Assembly: GCA_036703315.1 (NCBI GenBank)
Contig: DATNPH010000017.1
Span: 13,618-77,617 of the forward strand
DNA from: DATNPH01 sp036703315
GTDB lineage: Bacteria; Cyanobacteriota; Cyanobacteriia; Cyanobacteriales; Coleofasciculaceae
DNA length: 64,000 nt
Direction: 5' to 3'
Positions 16,230-24,812 of this stretch are shown here, piece after piece. How positions within the stretch are numbered: position 1 is the stretch's first letter; every line of letters starts with the position of its first letter. Position numbers and translations under genes: made by a program. The notes under the pieces are model-generated. The model ran no database searches. It saw nothing but the letters and a program-made list of their open reading frames with translations, and was not told where the DNA came from.

Positions 16230-17657
16230 CTAAAGAATCCGGGACAGTAGCAGATAAACCAGCCGGAAAAGCGCCGTTACTGCGATCGCTGCTGCTCCCG
16301 CTAAAACTGATATCACGATAACCAACTGGATGGGAATACCTTGGCGCAATACTTGGAAAAACACCACAGCCGCTAGTGTTAGTCCTCCAATAATTAAAAA
16401 ATCAAATTTCTCAATAATGCGGCGGAACTGGGCAAATATTAGTCCTCCCATAATTGCTCCCCACAATCCTATGCTACTTCCGGGTGACGGTAGAAGGCTG
16501 CTCAAGGCAATAAATAACAATGCTCCCTCAAATCCCGTAAACGCTGCCCCAGTTAGTACTGGTATTAGGGGAAAAGCTGATTGTCTGGATGGCGCAGGAC
16601 TGCTCGGTACCGATTGCGGTTGGCTAAAAGGCGGTTGAGAGACTGGCGGAACAACTCTAGGAGGGCTTTGCACCTGAACCTGTGGCTGCGGTGGTGTTTG
16701 TCGGGGTGTAAGGGCGTCAAGAGCCTCCTGAGCTGATTGAAAACGCTGATTAGGGGTCGGCAACAGCATTCGGTCTAAGACATCGGCAAAAGTGTTGCTT
16801 ACCTGAGCTTCATTCCTCCAGTTCCACTGGTTGTTGTAGGAGTCATACAGCTCTCCAGGCTCTTTACCCGTGAGTAGGGTAATCATAGTTACAGCAAGAG
16901 CATACAAGTCAGTTGAGGGATAAACTTGACCCCCACTCATTTGCTCTGGCGGTGCAAATCCCATGGAATAAATTCCAGTTGACCTGCCACCTGTCCCAGC
17001 GGCGGCGGCTCTCGTTACCTGCTTAACGGCACCAAAATCTAATAGATACAGACGCCCATTGCGACGATCGCGCATGATGTTGGAGGGCTTAATATCTCGA
17101 TGAATTGAGCCATTTTCATGGACAAACTTCAGCACCTTGAGGATTTCCCGCAGAACATGTAGGACTTCTGCTTCTGAGAATATGCCTTTCTCTGCCAGTT
17201 CCTCCTCTAGGTTCTTCCCATCTATAAATTCCTGAACTAAATAGAAAAACTGGTCTTCTGTTCCAGGTTGTAGTGTAGGAACACTTAATTGAAAAAAAGC
17301 AAACAAGTCAGGAATTTGGTTATTTTGGCTGCCGAGTTGCTCTAAGACTTCTGCTTCCCGCTCAAATAATTCTTGGGCAATTTTTAACTGTTGCGGATTC
17401 AAGTCACCTGAAGGTTGGAACTGCTTTACCACACACTGGCGCATTGCTGGAGTGTGGCGATCGCGTGCCAGAAATGCTGCTCCAAATCCGCCTCTGCCCA
17501 ACAACTTTAACGGAATGTAGTGACCGACTAAAATTAGCGGCATTCCGCAGCTGATGCAATACTTCTCCTTTACGATATTAAGCGTGGCTCTATCATCCAG
17601 CTCAGGAAAGTTATTTTGAGGGCGGGGGCAGCCGTGACGGGTGCAGTAAATTTCCAT
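16230..17657 (-). CDS. Zinc-ribbon Ser/Thr protein kinase with C-terminal membrane domain
   Basis: The 475-residue protein opens with a Cys4 zinc-ribbon-like motif (YCTRHGCPRPQ, then YCISCGMPL) typical of many cyanobacterial Ser/Thr kinases. The kinase domain spans about residues 47-315. It has LLGRGGFGAAFLARD (nucleotide loop), VVKQF (lysine), HRDIKPSN (catalytic loop), LLDFGAVK (metal-binding DFG) and APPEQ. A Pro/Gln-rich linker (about 318-365) leads to about four transmembrane helices. It heads a co-directional series with three tethered solute-binding proteins. All key kinase residues are present, so it should be active. A function as the output of ligand sensing by the downstream proteins is inference. 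Confidence 0.88.
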   Translation of the reverse strand: MEIYCTRHGCPRPQNNFPELDDRATLNIVKEKYCISCGMPLILVGHYIPLKLLGRGGFGAAFLARDRHTPAMRQCVVKQFQPSGDLNPQQLKIAQELFEREAEVLEQLGSQNNQIPDLFAFFQLSVPTLQPGTEDQFFYLVQEFIDGKNLEEELAEKGIFSEAEVLHVLREILKVLKFVHENGSIHRDIKPSNIMRDRRNGRLYLLDFGAVKQVTRAAAAGTGGRSTGIYSMGFAPPEQMSGGQVYPSTDLYALAVTMITLLTGKEPGELYDSYNNQWNWRNEAQVSNTFADVLDRMLLPTPNQRFQSAQEALDALTPRQTPPQPQVQVQSPPRVVPPVSQPPFSQPQSVPSSPAPSRQSAFPLIPVLTGAAFTGFEGALLFIALSSLLPSPGSSIGLWGAIMGGLIFAQFRRIIEKFDFLIIGGLTLAAVVFFQVLRQGIPIQLVIVISVLAGAAAIAVTALFRLVYLLLSRIL

Positions 17658-17798
17658 AAATGAGCGTCAGCAGTATGAACTAGAAGGCACTGAAAAACAC
17701 TGACAAAGCAAGCCACTTATGTTTTTCTTTCTCTTCTCACTTTAGCCTCGCAGCTCGACGCTCAATGTTCTTTGTTTTAGTCCCCAATACTATACAAT

Positions 17799-18809
17799 TT
17801 AACTTCCCGCTGTGTGAGAAGACGTTGCTTTCCAAGTGTCTGCTGCGGCGGCTAGTGGTGACAGCGATGATGCCCGCTCGTGCCATCCAGACGAAGCAAA
17901 TTCTGGCAGAATTTCACGGCTAAATGCTTCTGCTGCCTTGGAACGGTAACGATTGGGATTGGCAATGACAGACAGTATCCGCTTGACTACCACATCGTCT
18001 ATTGTTGCCTGGTGCAGGACGCCCATTTGCAATTCTTTTTCAATGGCTGAAATGGAGACAAAAGCTGCTCCCAGTCCTGACTGTACGGCATTTTTAATCG
18101 CCTCGATCGAGTTAAGCTCCATCTCAACCTTGAGACGCCTGGTATCAATACCACACCGAGTGAGCACTTGGTCAATCACCTTGCGGATCGTAGATTGAGA
18201 GTCTAGAGCAATGAACTGCAACTTGTACAAATCTTCTTTTTGAATCGTACCGATTTTTGCCAGAGCGTGAAATGGAGGCAGAATCAGGGCTAGCTCATCT
18301 TCAGAGTAAGGAATAATTTGTAGCGTTTCTTGTAGCTCACCAGGAACTTCACCGCCAATGATTGCCAAATCGACCTGTCCATTGGCAACACTCCAAGAAG
18401 TGCGGCGAGTTGAGTGAACCTGCAATTGTACGGAAACATCGGGATATCGCTGCCGAAATAAGCCAATCATCCGGGGAAGGAGATAGGTGCCAGTCGTTTG
18501 AGAAGCGCCGACAATTAGAGTACCACCCTGGAGATTTTGCAAATCCTCAATGGCACGGCAAGTTTCCTGGCAAAGTGAGAGAATTTTTTCTCCATAGTTT
18601 AGGAGTAGATATCCGGCTTCTGTTAATTGGGCACGGCGTCCGCCTCGGTCGAACAGCGGCACATCCAACTGCCGCTCTAAATTCTGAACCTGTAGGCTGA
18701 CGGCGGGTTGTGAAACGTACAAGCTATCAGCAGCACGCTTGAAACTCCCCTCAGTAGCGATCGCTTTGAGAATACGGAGTTGATCGAGAGTGAATGGAAG
18801 GTCAGACAT
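17799..18809 (-). CDS. rbcR: RbcR, LysR-type regulator
   Basis: The protein has 336 residues from MSDLPFTLDQLR; the longer frame to 18845 only adds unconserved residues. The LysR winged helix-turn-helix is at about residues 5-62 (SFKRAADSLYVSQPAVSLQV). The effector-binding domain follows (GGTLIVGASQTTGTYLLPRM, VNSTRRT-like VHSTRRTSWSVANGQVDLAI). The sequence closely matches RbcR/Ycf30, which controls RuBisCO and carbon-assimilation genes in cyanobacteria and red-lineage plastids. It is divergent from nnrU with about 200 bases between the starts and lies near ndhF-ndhD. The Ser/Ala/His-rich C-terminal tail is probably lineage-specific. Confidence 0.88.
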   Translation of the reverse strand: MSDLPFTLDQLRILKAIATEGSFKRAADSLYVSQPAVSLQVQNLERQLDVPLFDRGGRRAQLTEAGYLLLNYGEKILSLCQETCRAIEDLQNLQGGTLIVGASQTTGTYLLPRMIGLFRQRYPDVSVQLQVHSTRRTSWSVANGQVDLAIIGGEVPGELQETLQIIPYSEDELALILPPFHALAKIGTIQKEDLYKLQFIALDSQSTIRKVIDQVLTRCGIDTRRLKVEMELNSIEAIKNAVQSGLGAAFVSISAIEKELQMGVLHQATIDDVVVKRILSVIANPNRYRSKAAEAFSREILPEFASSGWHERASSLSPLAAAADTWKATSSHTAGS

Positions 18810-19014
18810 ACGGCTAAACCTCAGAGAATGGAGCAACTGAGGCAACCAACGATTCGGAAACTGGGGTATGACGCAAGTGATGGATTGCCCCTAATACGAT
18901 GAATGTGTGAGCCTCTGCTGACATCGACAGTAACATACCAAGGGATCAAGTATTGTGGCAATCCCTGCTACGATGGGATGTTCAAAGAATCTACTTGATT
19001 TTTATGAAGTTTCT

Positions 19015-19731
19015 ATGAAGTTCTCTGGTTGGCTGACTTCCAGTCACTTTGTGATGGCTGGCTTACTTTTGGGATTCGCGATCGCGCATAGTGGTTTAGC
19101 GGCTCTACGACCCTGGGGTGAAAAACGCCTTGGCTCAAGGCTTTACCGTATCCTGTTTGCCCTAGTTAGTCTCCCACTGGCGGTTGTATTAATAATTTAC
19201 TTTTTTAATCACCGTTATGATGGTCTTCAGCTTTGGCAGGTGCAGGGACTTCCCGGCATTCAGGCATTTGTCTGGATCCTCTCAGCCATTTCTTTTATTT
19301 TTCTTTATCCGGCTACATTCAACTTGTTGGAAATTGCCGCTATCCAAAAGCCCCAAGTTCATCTGTTTGAGACTGGCATTATTCGCATCACCCGGCACCC
19401 TCAAATGGTAGGACAGGTAATCTGGTGTATCGCTCATACTCTCTGGATTGGTACCACATTCACCCTCCTAACTTCAGTAGGATTAGTCCTGCACCATCTT
19501 TTTGCAGTCTGGCATGGTGATAGACGCCTTTTAGCACGGTATGGCGAAGCATTTGAGGTAGTAAAGGCTCGTACCTCTGTCATCCCCTTCTTGGCGATTC
19601 TCCAGGGACATCAAACACTCAAATGGGAAGAATTTGTCCGTCCTGCTTACCTCGGCGTCCTGGTTTTTATCTTGCTGCTGTGGTGGGTACACCCTCTGTT
19701 AATCCAAGCAACGGCAAAGGTTTATCTGTAA
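19015..19731 (+). CDS. NnrU-family membrane protein
   Basis: From ATG 19015 the protein has 238 residues and about six transmembrane helices; the frame upstream to 18955 adds residues that do not look like the family. Motifs HSGLAALRPWGE, RLYRILFALVSLPL, FETGIIRITRHPQMVGQVIW and AVWHGDRRL are typical of the NnrU family. That family includes the haem-dependent 15-cis-zeta-carotene isomerase Z-ISO of plants and cyanobacteria. The conserved histidines (RHPQ, HHLFAVWHGD) are present. Whether this copy isomerises carotene or belongs to another NnrU branch cannot be settled here. Confidence 0.8.
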   Translation: MKFSGWLTSSHFVMAGLLLGFAIAHSGLAALRPWGEKRLGSRLYRILFALVSLPLAVVLIIYFFNHRYDGLQLWQVQGLPGIQAFVWILSAISFIFLYPATFNLLEIAAIQKPQVHLFETGIIRITRHPQMVGQVIWCIAHTLWIGTTFTLLTSVGLVLHHLFAVWHGDRRLLARYGEAFEVVKARTSVIPFLAILQGHQTLKWEEFVRPAYLGVLVFILLLWWVHPLLIQATAKVYL

Positions 19732-19857
19732 TACATATAATACTAACATTTGTCAACCGTAATACTTGTAATACAAGGATTTTTTTTGATCACAGTATCC
19801 AAATTGGTTGTAGCATGATCCCAATCAATTGAAAAAGCACATATAGATCGAGGGAAA

Positions 19858-20199
19858 ATGGTGTTGTCTCTTAACGATCGGACTTTTAAACAAGAGGTTT
19901 TAGAATCTTCATTACCCGTTTTGGTTGATTTTTCCGCCCCCTGGTGCGGATTGTGCCGGGTAATCCAGCCACTCCTTCGGGAATTTCAGTCTGAATGGAG
20001 TGGGCAAGTCAAATTAGTCAGGATCAACGCTGATGAGAATCTGAAGCTAGCCACTACCTATCGAATCAAGTCTCTGCCTACATTACTCTTCTTTGAAGAG
20101 GGTCAGGTCATTCAACGATTTGATCACTTCTACGGGCGGGACGATGTGCGGATGGCGCTCAAACAACTTATGGTGAGTTCGCTGCCCAAATCTGCTTAG
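19858..20199 (+). CDS. Thioredoxin-family protein with WCGLC active site
   Basis: The 113-residue protein is a single thioredoxin fold. It has VLVDFSAPWCGLCRVIQPLL around the active site, VRINADENLKLATTYRIKSLPTLLFF with the cis-proline, and an amphipathic last helix. Both catalytic cysteines are present, but the dipeptide between them is Gly-Leu rather than Gly-Pro, which should shift the redox potential and partner choice. An AGGGAAA-type ribosome site lies just before the ATG. It lies between nnrU and ndhF on the same strand, 126 bases after nnrU. Confidence 0.85.
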   Translation: MVLSLNDRTFKQEVLESSLPVLVDFSAPWCGLCRVIQPLLREFQSEWSGQVKLVRINADENLKLATTYRIKSLPTLLFFEEGQVIQRFDHFYGRDDVRMALKQLMVSSLPKSA

Positions 20200-20827
20200 T
20201 TATTGGTAAAGGCGCTACATCTACGCAGGATAGACAACGCCTACCACCCACAGGTCTGAGCGCTGATTAAGAAAGTGCTGAGTATTACTATTTCACTTTA
20301 TTGCTACAACACAGATTCATGAGAAAGGAAGGAACAAAGGAACATAGAACTCAGAGAAAGCCTTTGACCTTCTCTTTCTCCCTAAAGCTTGCCAACAAAG
20401 GTGTAGCAAGATTTGAGTGAATTGTGATGCCTACGACGAAACGTCAGATGGACTAAATAAAAAAACAGCGCTCTTAATACTTTTACCTCTAAACGGGCTG
20501 AGGGGCGATACCCCTTAAGTAGAGTCTTGGCTCATCCTGATGATTCCTGAGTCAGGAGAAGCAGCACAGTAATCGGTTTATTAGCTTTGGCAGAGTAGAT
20601 CCACGCTTAGACACAGCCATGTCCATTGGCTGGAGCTTTACTATGGCTTTTTTCCATATGTAACCATCGGTAGAACTATTCAACCGATGGTTTCTCTACT
20701 TTGTAAGTGGCTTTATCGAAGAATTATGGAGTTATTGTTTTTAATCGGACTTTTTTTTCGAGTAGCTATATGTCACAGTGTTAACGGTTTGCCAGAATAG
20801 TAACGAAATCTGAAGTAGGCATTAGCC
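20200..20827. other. Long spacer upstream of ndhF
   Basis: No gene is seen. Two hairpins are visible: AGGGGCGATACCCCT at about 20500-20515, and a longer one at 20661-20691 (listed separately). The stretch presumably carries the thioredoxin terminator and the ndhF promoter, but no promoter could be placed with confidence. Confidence 0.5.
20661..20691 (+). terminator. Hairpin upstream of ndhF
   Basis: AACCATCGG and CCGATGGTT form a 9-bp perfect stem with a 13-base loop, followed by TCTCTACTTTG. It is placed between the thioredoxin gene and ndhF. It may be a terminator or a leader structure. Confidence 0.5.
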
Positions 20828-22894
20828 ATGGAATCGCTTTATCAATATGCCTGGCTGATTCCAGTCTTACCCTTGGCAGGGGCAATGCTGGTTGGTCTGG
20901 GGCTAATTTCACTAAATGAATCAACTAATCGTCTGCGGCAGTTAAATGCCGTGTTCATTGTCTCCTTGCTGGGAGCGTCGATGGTTCTCTCCTTTGCGTT
21001 GCTCTGGAGCCAATTTCACGGACACGAGACGTATACCCGTACTCTAGAGTGGGCAGCGGCGGGGAACTTTCACCTGCAAATGGGCTACACCATCGATCAT
21101 TTAACAGCGCTGATGCTGGTAATTGTGACAACAGTAGCCTTACTGGTGATGATTTACACCGACGGCTACATGGCTCATGATCCAGGGTATGTTCGCTTCT
21201 ATGCCTATTTGAGCCTGTTTAGCTCCTCCATGTTGGGTCTAGTGGTTAGCCCTAACTTAGTGCAGGTTTATGTTTTCTGGGAACTGGTAGGTATGTGCTC
21301 CTACCTGCTGGTCGGTTTTTGGTATGACCGTAAAGCCGCAGCGGATGCTGCACAAAAAGCATTCGTTGTCAACAGAGTGGGAGACTTTGGTCTATTACTG
21401 GGCATTTTGGGTCTTTACTGGGCAACGGGCAGCTTCGAGTTTGATGTAATGGGGGCTCACCTACAAGCCTTTGTTGAATCAGGTTATCTGAGTTCTGCTC
21501 TGGCAGCGCTATTTGCAATCTTGGTCTTTTTAGGCCCGGTGGCAAAATCAGCGCAATTTCCATTGCATGTCTGGCTTCCAGACGCGATGGAAGGCCCGAC
21601 GCCTATCTCCGCCCTGATTCATGCCGCAACAATGGTGGCGGCTGGGGTATTTTTGATTGCTCGGATGTATCCGGTGTTTGAAGGTATTCCGGTGGTAATG
21701 AATGTCATTGCCTGGACGGGAGCGTTTACAGCGTTTTTGGGTGCCTCGATCGCAATTACCCAAAATGACATCAAGAAAGGTCTAGCCTATTCCACTATTT
21801 CCCAGTTGGGTTATATGGTGATGGCGATGGGGATTGGAGCCTATACGGCTGGTCTATTCCACCTGATGACCCACGCTTATTTCAAAGCCATGCTGTTCCT
21901 AGGTTCTGGATCAGTCATTCATGGTATGGAAGCCGTTGTTGGTCATGATCCTGCTTTAGCTCAGGATATGCGGCTGATGGGAGGCTTGCGCAAGTTTATG
22001 CCAATTACTGCCCTGACGTTTTTAATTGGTACTCTGGCAATTTCGGGAATACCCCCCTTTGCCGGGTTCTGGTCAAAAGATGAAATTTTAGGAAGCGCTT
22101 TTGGAGCTAATCCTATATTGTGGCTGATTGGCTGGCTAACCGCAGGGTTGACGGCGTTTTATATGTTCCGGATGTATTTCTCAACGTTTGAGGGCGCATT
22201 CCGGGGAAATAATCAGGAAATCCGTTATCAACTTAAAGCACAAGCCGGTCGCCCAGTACCCGCTTTTGGTCCAGGGGCAATGGATACAAGAGAACTGGAA
22301 GCTGATTCGGAGCATGAAGCTGACCCCGGTTATCACAGTGAGTTTCCTCATGAGTCACCGTTAACGATGACGCTGCCGTTGTTACTGCTAGCGGTACCGT
22401 CAACGCTAATTGGTTTGGTGGGAATGCCGTTTGACAACTACTTTGAGGAGTTCATCCATCCAGCTAGTGAAACAGCTGTGGAGGTGGTGTCACAAGCCGA
22501 GGGGTTTGACTTAACGGAATTTCTGATTATGGGTGGTAGTTCTGTAGGTATTGCCCTGATTGGAATTACCATCGCTTCACTGATGTACTTGCGCGGTAAG
22601 ATTGACCCGAAAGCGATCGCTCAGAAAATTAAGCCACTGTATGAGTTCTCTCTCAATAAGTGGTACATCGATGACATTTATCACAACGTCTTCGTTATCG
22701 GACTGCGCCGCTTGGCACGGCAGATTATGGAAGTAGACTTCCGAGTCGTCGATGGTGCCGTTAACCTGACAGGTCTTTTCACACTCTTGAGTGGTGAAGG
22801 TCTGAAATACCTAGAGAATGGTCGTGTCCAATTCTATGCCCTGATTATCTTTGGAGCAGTACTGGGTTTAGTGATTGTCTCTGGGATTACCTGA
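20828..22894 (+). CDS. ndhF: NDH-1 subunit 5 (NdhF)
   Basis: The 688-residue polytopic protein is of the NuoL/NdhF type. An N-terminal Proton_antipo_N part (YTIDHLTALMLVIVTTVALL) precedes the antiporter core with VKSAQFPLHVWLPDAMEGPT-like sequence (AKSAQFPLHVWLPDAMEGPT) and ALIHAATMVAAGVFL. Functional residues in the proton channel helices, such as the Lys of NDIKKGLAYSTISQLGYM, are present. It is a proton-pumping membrane-arm subunit of thylakoid NDH-1, which serves respiration and cyclic electron flow around photosystem I. Length is normal for NdhF1. ndhD follows on the same strand after 80 bases. Confidence 0.95.
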   Translation: MESLYQYAWLIPVLPLAGAMLVGLGLISLNESTNRLRQLNAVFIVSLLGASMVLSFALLWSQFHGHETYTRTLEWAAAGNFHLQMGYTIDHLTALMLVIVTTVALLVMIYTDGYMAHDPGYVRFYAYLSLFSSSMLGLVVSPNLVQVYVFWELVGMCSYLLVGFWYDRKAAADAAQKAFVVNRVGDFGLLLGILGLYWATGSFEFDVMGAHLQAFVESGYLSSALAALFAILVFLGPVAKSAQFPLHVWLPDAMEGPTPISALIHAATMVAAGVFLIARMYPVFEGIPVVMNVIAWTGAFTAFLGASIAITQNDIKKGLAYSTISQLGYMVMAMGIGAYTAGLFHLMTHAYFKAMLFLGSGSVIHGMEAVVGHDPALAQDMRLMGGLRKFMPITALTFLIGTLAISGIPPFAGFWSKDEILGSAFGANPILWLIGWLTAGLTAFYMFRMYFSTFEGAFRGNNQEIRYQLKAQAGRPVPAFGPGAMDTRELEADSEHEADPGYHSEFPHESPLTMTLPLLLLAVPSTLIGLVGMPFDNYFEEFIHPASETAVEVVSQAEGFDLTEFLIMGGSSVGIALIGITIASLMYLRGKIDPKAIAQKIKPLYEFSLNKWYIDDIYHNVFVIGLRRLARQIMEVDFRVVDGAVNLTGLFTLLSGEGLKYLENGRVQFYALIIFGAVLGLVIVSGIT

Positions 22895-22900
22895 AAAGTT

Positions 22901-22981
22901 GCTAATGGCTAATGGCTAATGGCGAAAAGATAATTACTAATTAGCCATGAGTAATGAACAATGAACAATGAACAATGAACC
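22901..22981. repeat. Two heptanucleotide repeat tracts between ndhF and ndhD
   Basis: GCTAATG is repeated three times at 22901-22921, and ATGAACA three times at 22954-22974, running directly into the ndhD start (ATGAACC at 22975). Each ATG of the second tract lies in a different frame from the next. Such heptameric tandem repeats are frequent in filamentous and related cyanobacteria. Confidence 0.85.
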
Positions 22982-24594
22982 TTACAAATTTTCCCTGGTT
23001 AACGACAATTATTCTGTTTCCCATCGCCGCCTCGTTGTTCATCCCGTTCCTGCCGAACAAGAATGGTCTTTGGGAGCGTTGGTACGCCCTGATTATCGGG
23101 CTGATTGATTTTTCTCTGATTGTTTATGCCTTCGCCACTCAGTATGACTTTTCCAATCCAGGACTACAAATGGTGGAAAAGTACTCCTGGCTACCCCAGT
23201 TGGACTTGAATTGGTCAGTGGGCGTCGATGGGATAGCAATGCCTCTGGTTTTGCTTACAGGCTTTATGACGACGCTGGCGACGCTGGCAGCTTGGCCGGT
23301 AACGTTCAAGCCGAAGCTGTTTTATTTCCTGATGCTGGCAATGTACGGTGGACAGATTGCTGTGTTTGCCGTCCAGGATATGCTGTTGTTTTTCCTGGTT
23401 TGGGAACTGGAACTGATTCCGGTTTACCTGTTGCTGTCAATTTGGGGAGGTAAAAAGCGTCTCTATGCCGCTACTAAGTTTATTCTTTACACCGCAGGCG
23501 GTTCGCTGTTTATTTTAGTAGCGGCTTTGGCGATGGCATTCTACGGGGATACCGTAACATTCGATATGCAATCGCTCGGTGCTAAGGACTACGCTCTTAA
23601 CTTTCAACTGTTAATCTACGGTGGCTTCCTGATTGCCTACGGGGTAAAGCTGCCAATCTTCCCTCTCCACACTTGGCTTCCGGATGCCCATGGTGAGGCG
23701 ACAGCACCGGTGCATATGCTCCTCGCTGGAATTCTCCTCAAGATGGGTGGCTATGCCCTGATTCGGATGAATGTTGGGATGCTTCCCGATGCTCATGCTT
23801 ACTTTGCGCCAGTGTTAGTGATTCTGGGTGTCGTCAATATCGTTTACGCCGCTCTAACTTCCTTTGCCCAACGCAACCTGAAGCGCAAAATTGCCTACTC
23901 CTCAATCTCTCACATGGGATTTGTGTTGATTGGCATCGGTTCATTTACTGACCTGGGATTGAGTGGTGCTGTACTGCAAATGGTGTCCCACGGTTTGATT
24001 GGAGCAAGCCTCTTCTTCTTAGTCGGAGCCACTTACGACCGGACGCATACCCTGATGTTGGATGAAATGGGAGGCGTCGGTCAGAAGATGAAGAAGATTT
24101 TCGCCATGTGGACTGCCTGTTCCCTGGCATCCTTGGCATTGCCAGGAATGAGCGGATTCGTGGCGGAGTTGATGGTGTTTATCGGGTTTGCGACGAGTGA
24201 TGCTTATACTTCAACGTTCAAGGTAATCGTGGTGTTCCTAGCAGCGGTTGGGGTAATTCTGACTCCGATCTATTTGCTGTCTAATCTCCGGGAGATTTTC
24301 TACGGTCCGGAAAACAAGGAATTGGTGGCGCACGAAGCTCTCATCGATGCCGAACCGCGAGAGATATTTATCGTTGCCTGTCTGTTGGTGCCGATGATTG
24401 GGATTGGCTTATATCCCAAGATGCTCACTCAAATTTATGATTCCACCACGCTCAAACTAACAGCGCGGCTGCGTGATTCTGTGCCGACGCTAGCTCAACC
24501 GACAGTAGCTAAGGGGGGGGACAAGCCGTTCTTACCTGCGATTGTCCAAGGGGCACCAGCGAAGCTGATCGCGCCCATAATTGGCAAGCGTTAG
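22975..24594 (+). CDS. ndhD: NDH-1 subunit 4 (NdhD)
   Basis: The 539-residue protein is NuoM/NdhD-like, with the start MNLTNFPWLTTIILFPIAA typical of NdhD1. The antiporter core has VWELELIPVYLLLSIWGG, KLPIFPLHTWLPDAHGEA, APVHMLLAGILLKMGGYALI and LKRKIAYSSISHMGFVLIG. It forms a proton-translocating module next to NdhF in the membrane arm of NDH-1. The start ATG is the fourth of an ATG ladder made by heptad repeats and has no clear Shine-Dalgarno sequence. The last 50 residues are variable. A good terminator follows at 24621. Confidence 0.94.
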   Translation: MNLTNFPWLTTIILFPIAASLFIPFLPNKNGLWERWYALIIGLIDFSLIVYAFATQYDFSNPGLQMVEKYSWLPQLDLNWSVGVDGIAMPLVLLTGFMTTLATLAAWPVTFKPKLFYFLMLAMYGGQIAVFAVQDMLLFFLVWELELIPVYLLLSIWGGKKRLYAATKFILYTAGGSLFILVAALAMAFYGDTVTFDMQSLGAKDYALNFQLLIYGGFLIAYGVKLPIFPLHTWLPDAHGEATAPVHMLLAGILLKMGGYALIRMNVGMLPDAHAYFAPVLVILGVVNIVYAALTSFAQRNLKRKIAYSSISHMGFVLIGIGSFTDLGLSGAVLQMVSHGLIGASLFFLVGATYDRTHTLMLDEMGGVGQKMKKIFAMWTACSLASLALPGMSGFVAELMVFIGFATSDAYTSTFKVIVVFLAAVGVILTPIYLLSNLREIFYGPENKELVAHEALIDAEPREIFIVACLLVPMIGIGLYPKMLTQIYDSTTLKLTARLRDSVPTLAQPTVAKGGDKPFLPAIVQGAPAKLIAPIIGKR

Positions 24595-24620
24595 TACTTG
24601 ACGTTCTAATCATTTTTATG

Positions 24621-24658
24621 GTAAAGGATTGGTAAAGTGCCAATCCTTTACTTTTTTA
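24621..24658 (+). terminator. Rho-independent terminator after ndhD
   Basis: GTAAAGGATTGG and CCAATCCTTTAC form a 12-bp perfect stem with a 7-base loop, followed by TTTTTTA. It lies 26 bases past the ndhD stop codon. Confidence 0.85.
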
Positions 24659-24663
24659 TAGGT

Positions 24664-24779
24664 TGCTATATATAGCAAAGGACAGGCAGGTTAGGATCAA
24701 TGATCAACTCACACAATACGCTACTATAGACGGCTATCACCAACTTGTGCTAACAGCTTTGGCGACTGCTATATATAGT
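24664..24779. repeat. Direct pair of TGCTATATATAG palindromic motifs
   Basis: TGCTATATATAG occurs at about 24664 (as TTGCTATATATAGCAA, a palindrome) and again at about 24768. The pair bounds roughly 110 bases upstream of the hydrolase gene. It may mark a small non-coding repeat element. Confidence 0.35.
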
Positions 24780-24812
24780 TGCCATACTACGAACGGGCAA
24801 GATGCCCATCCT

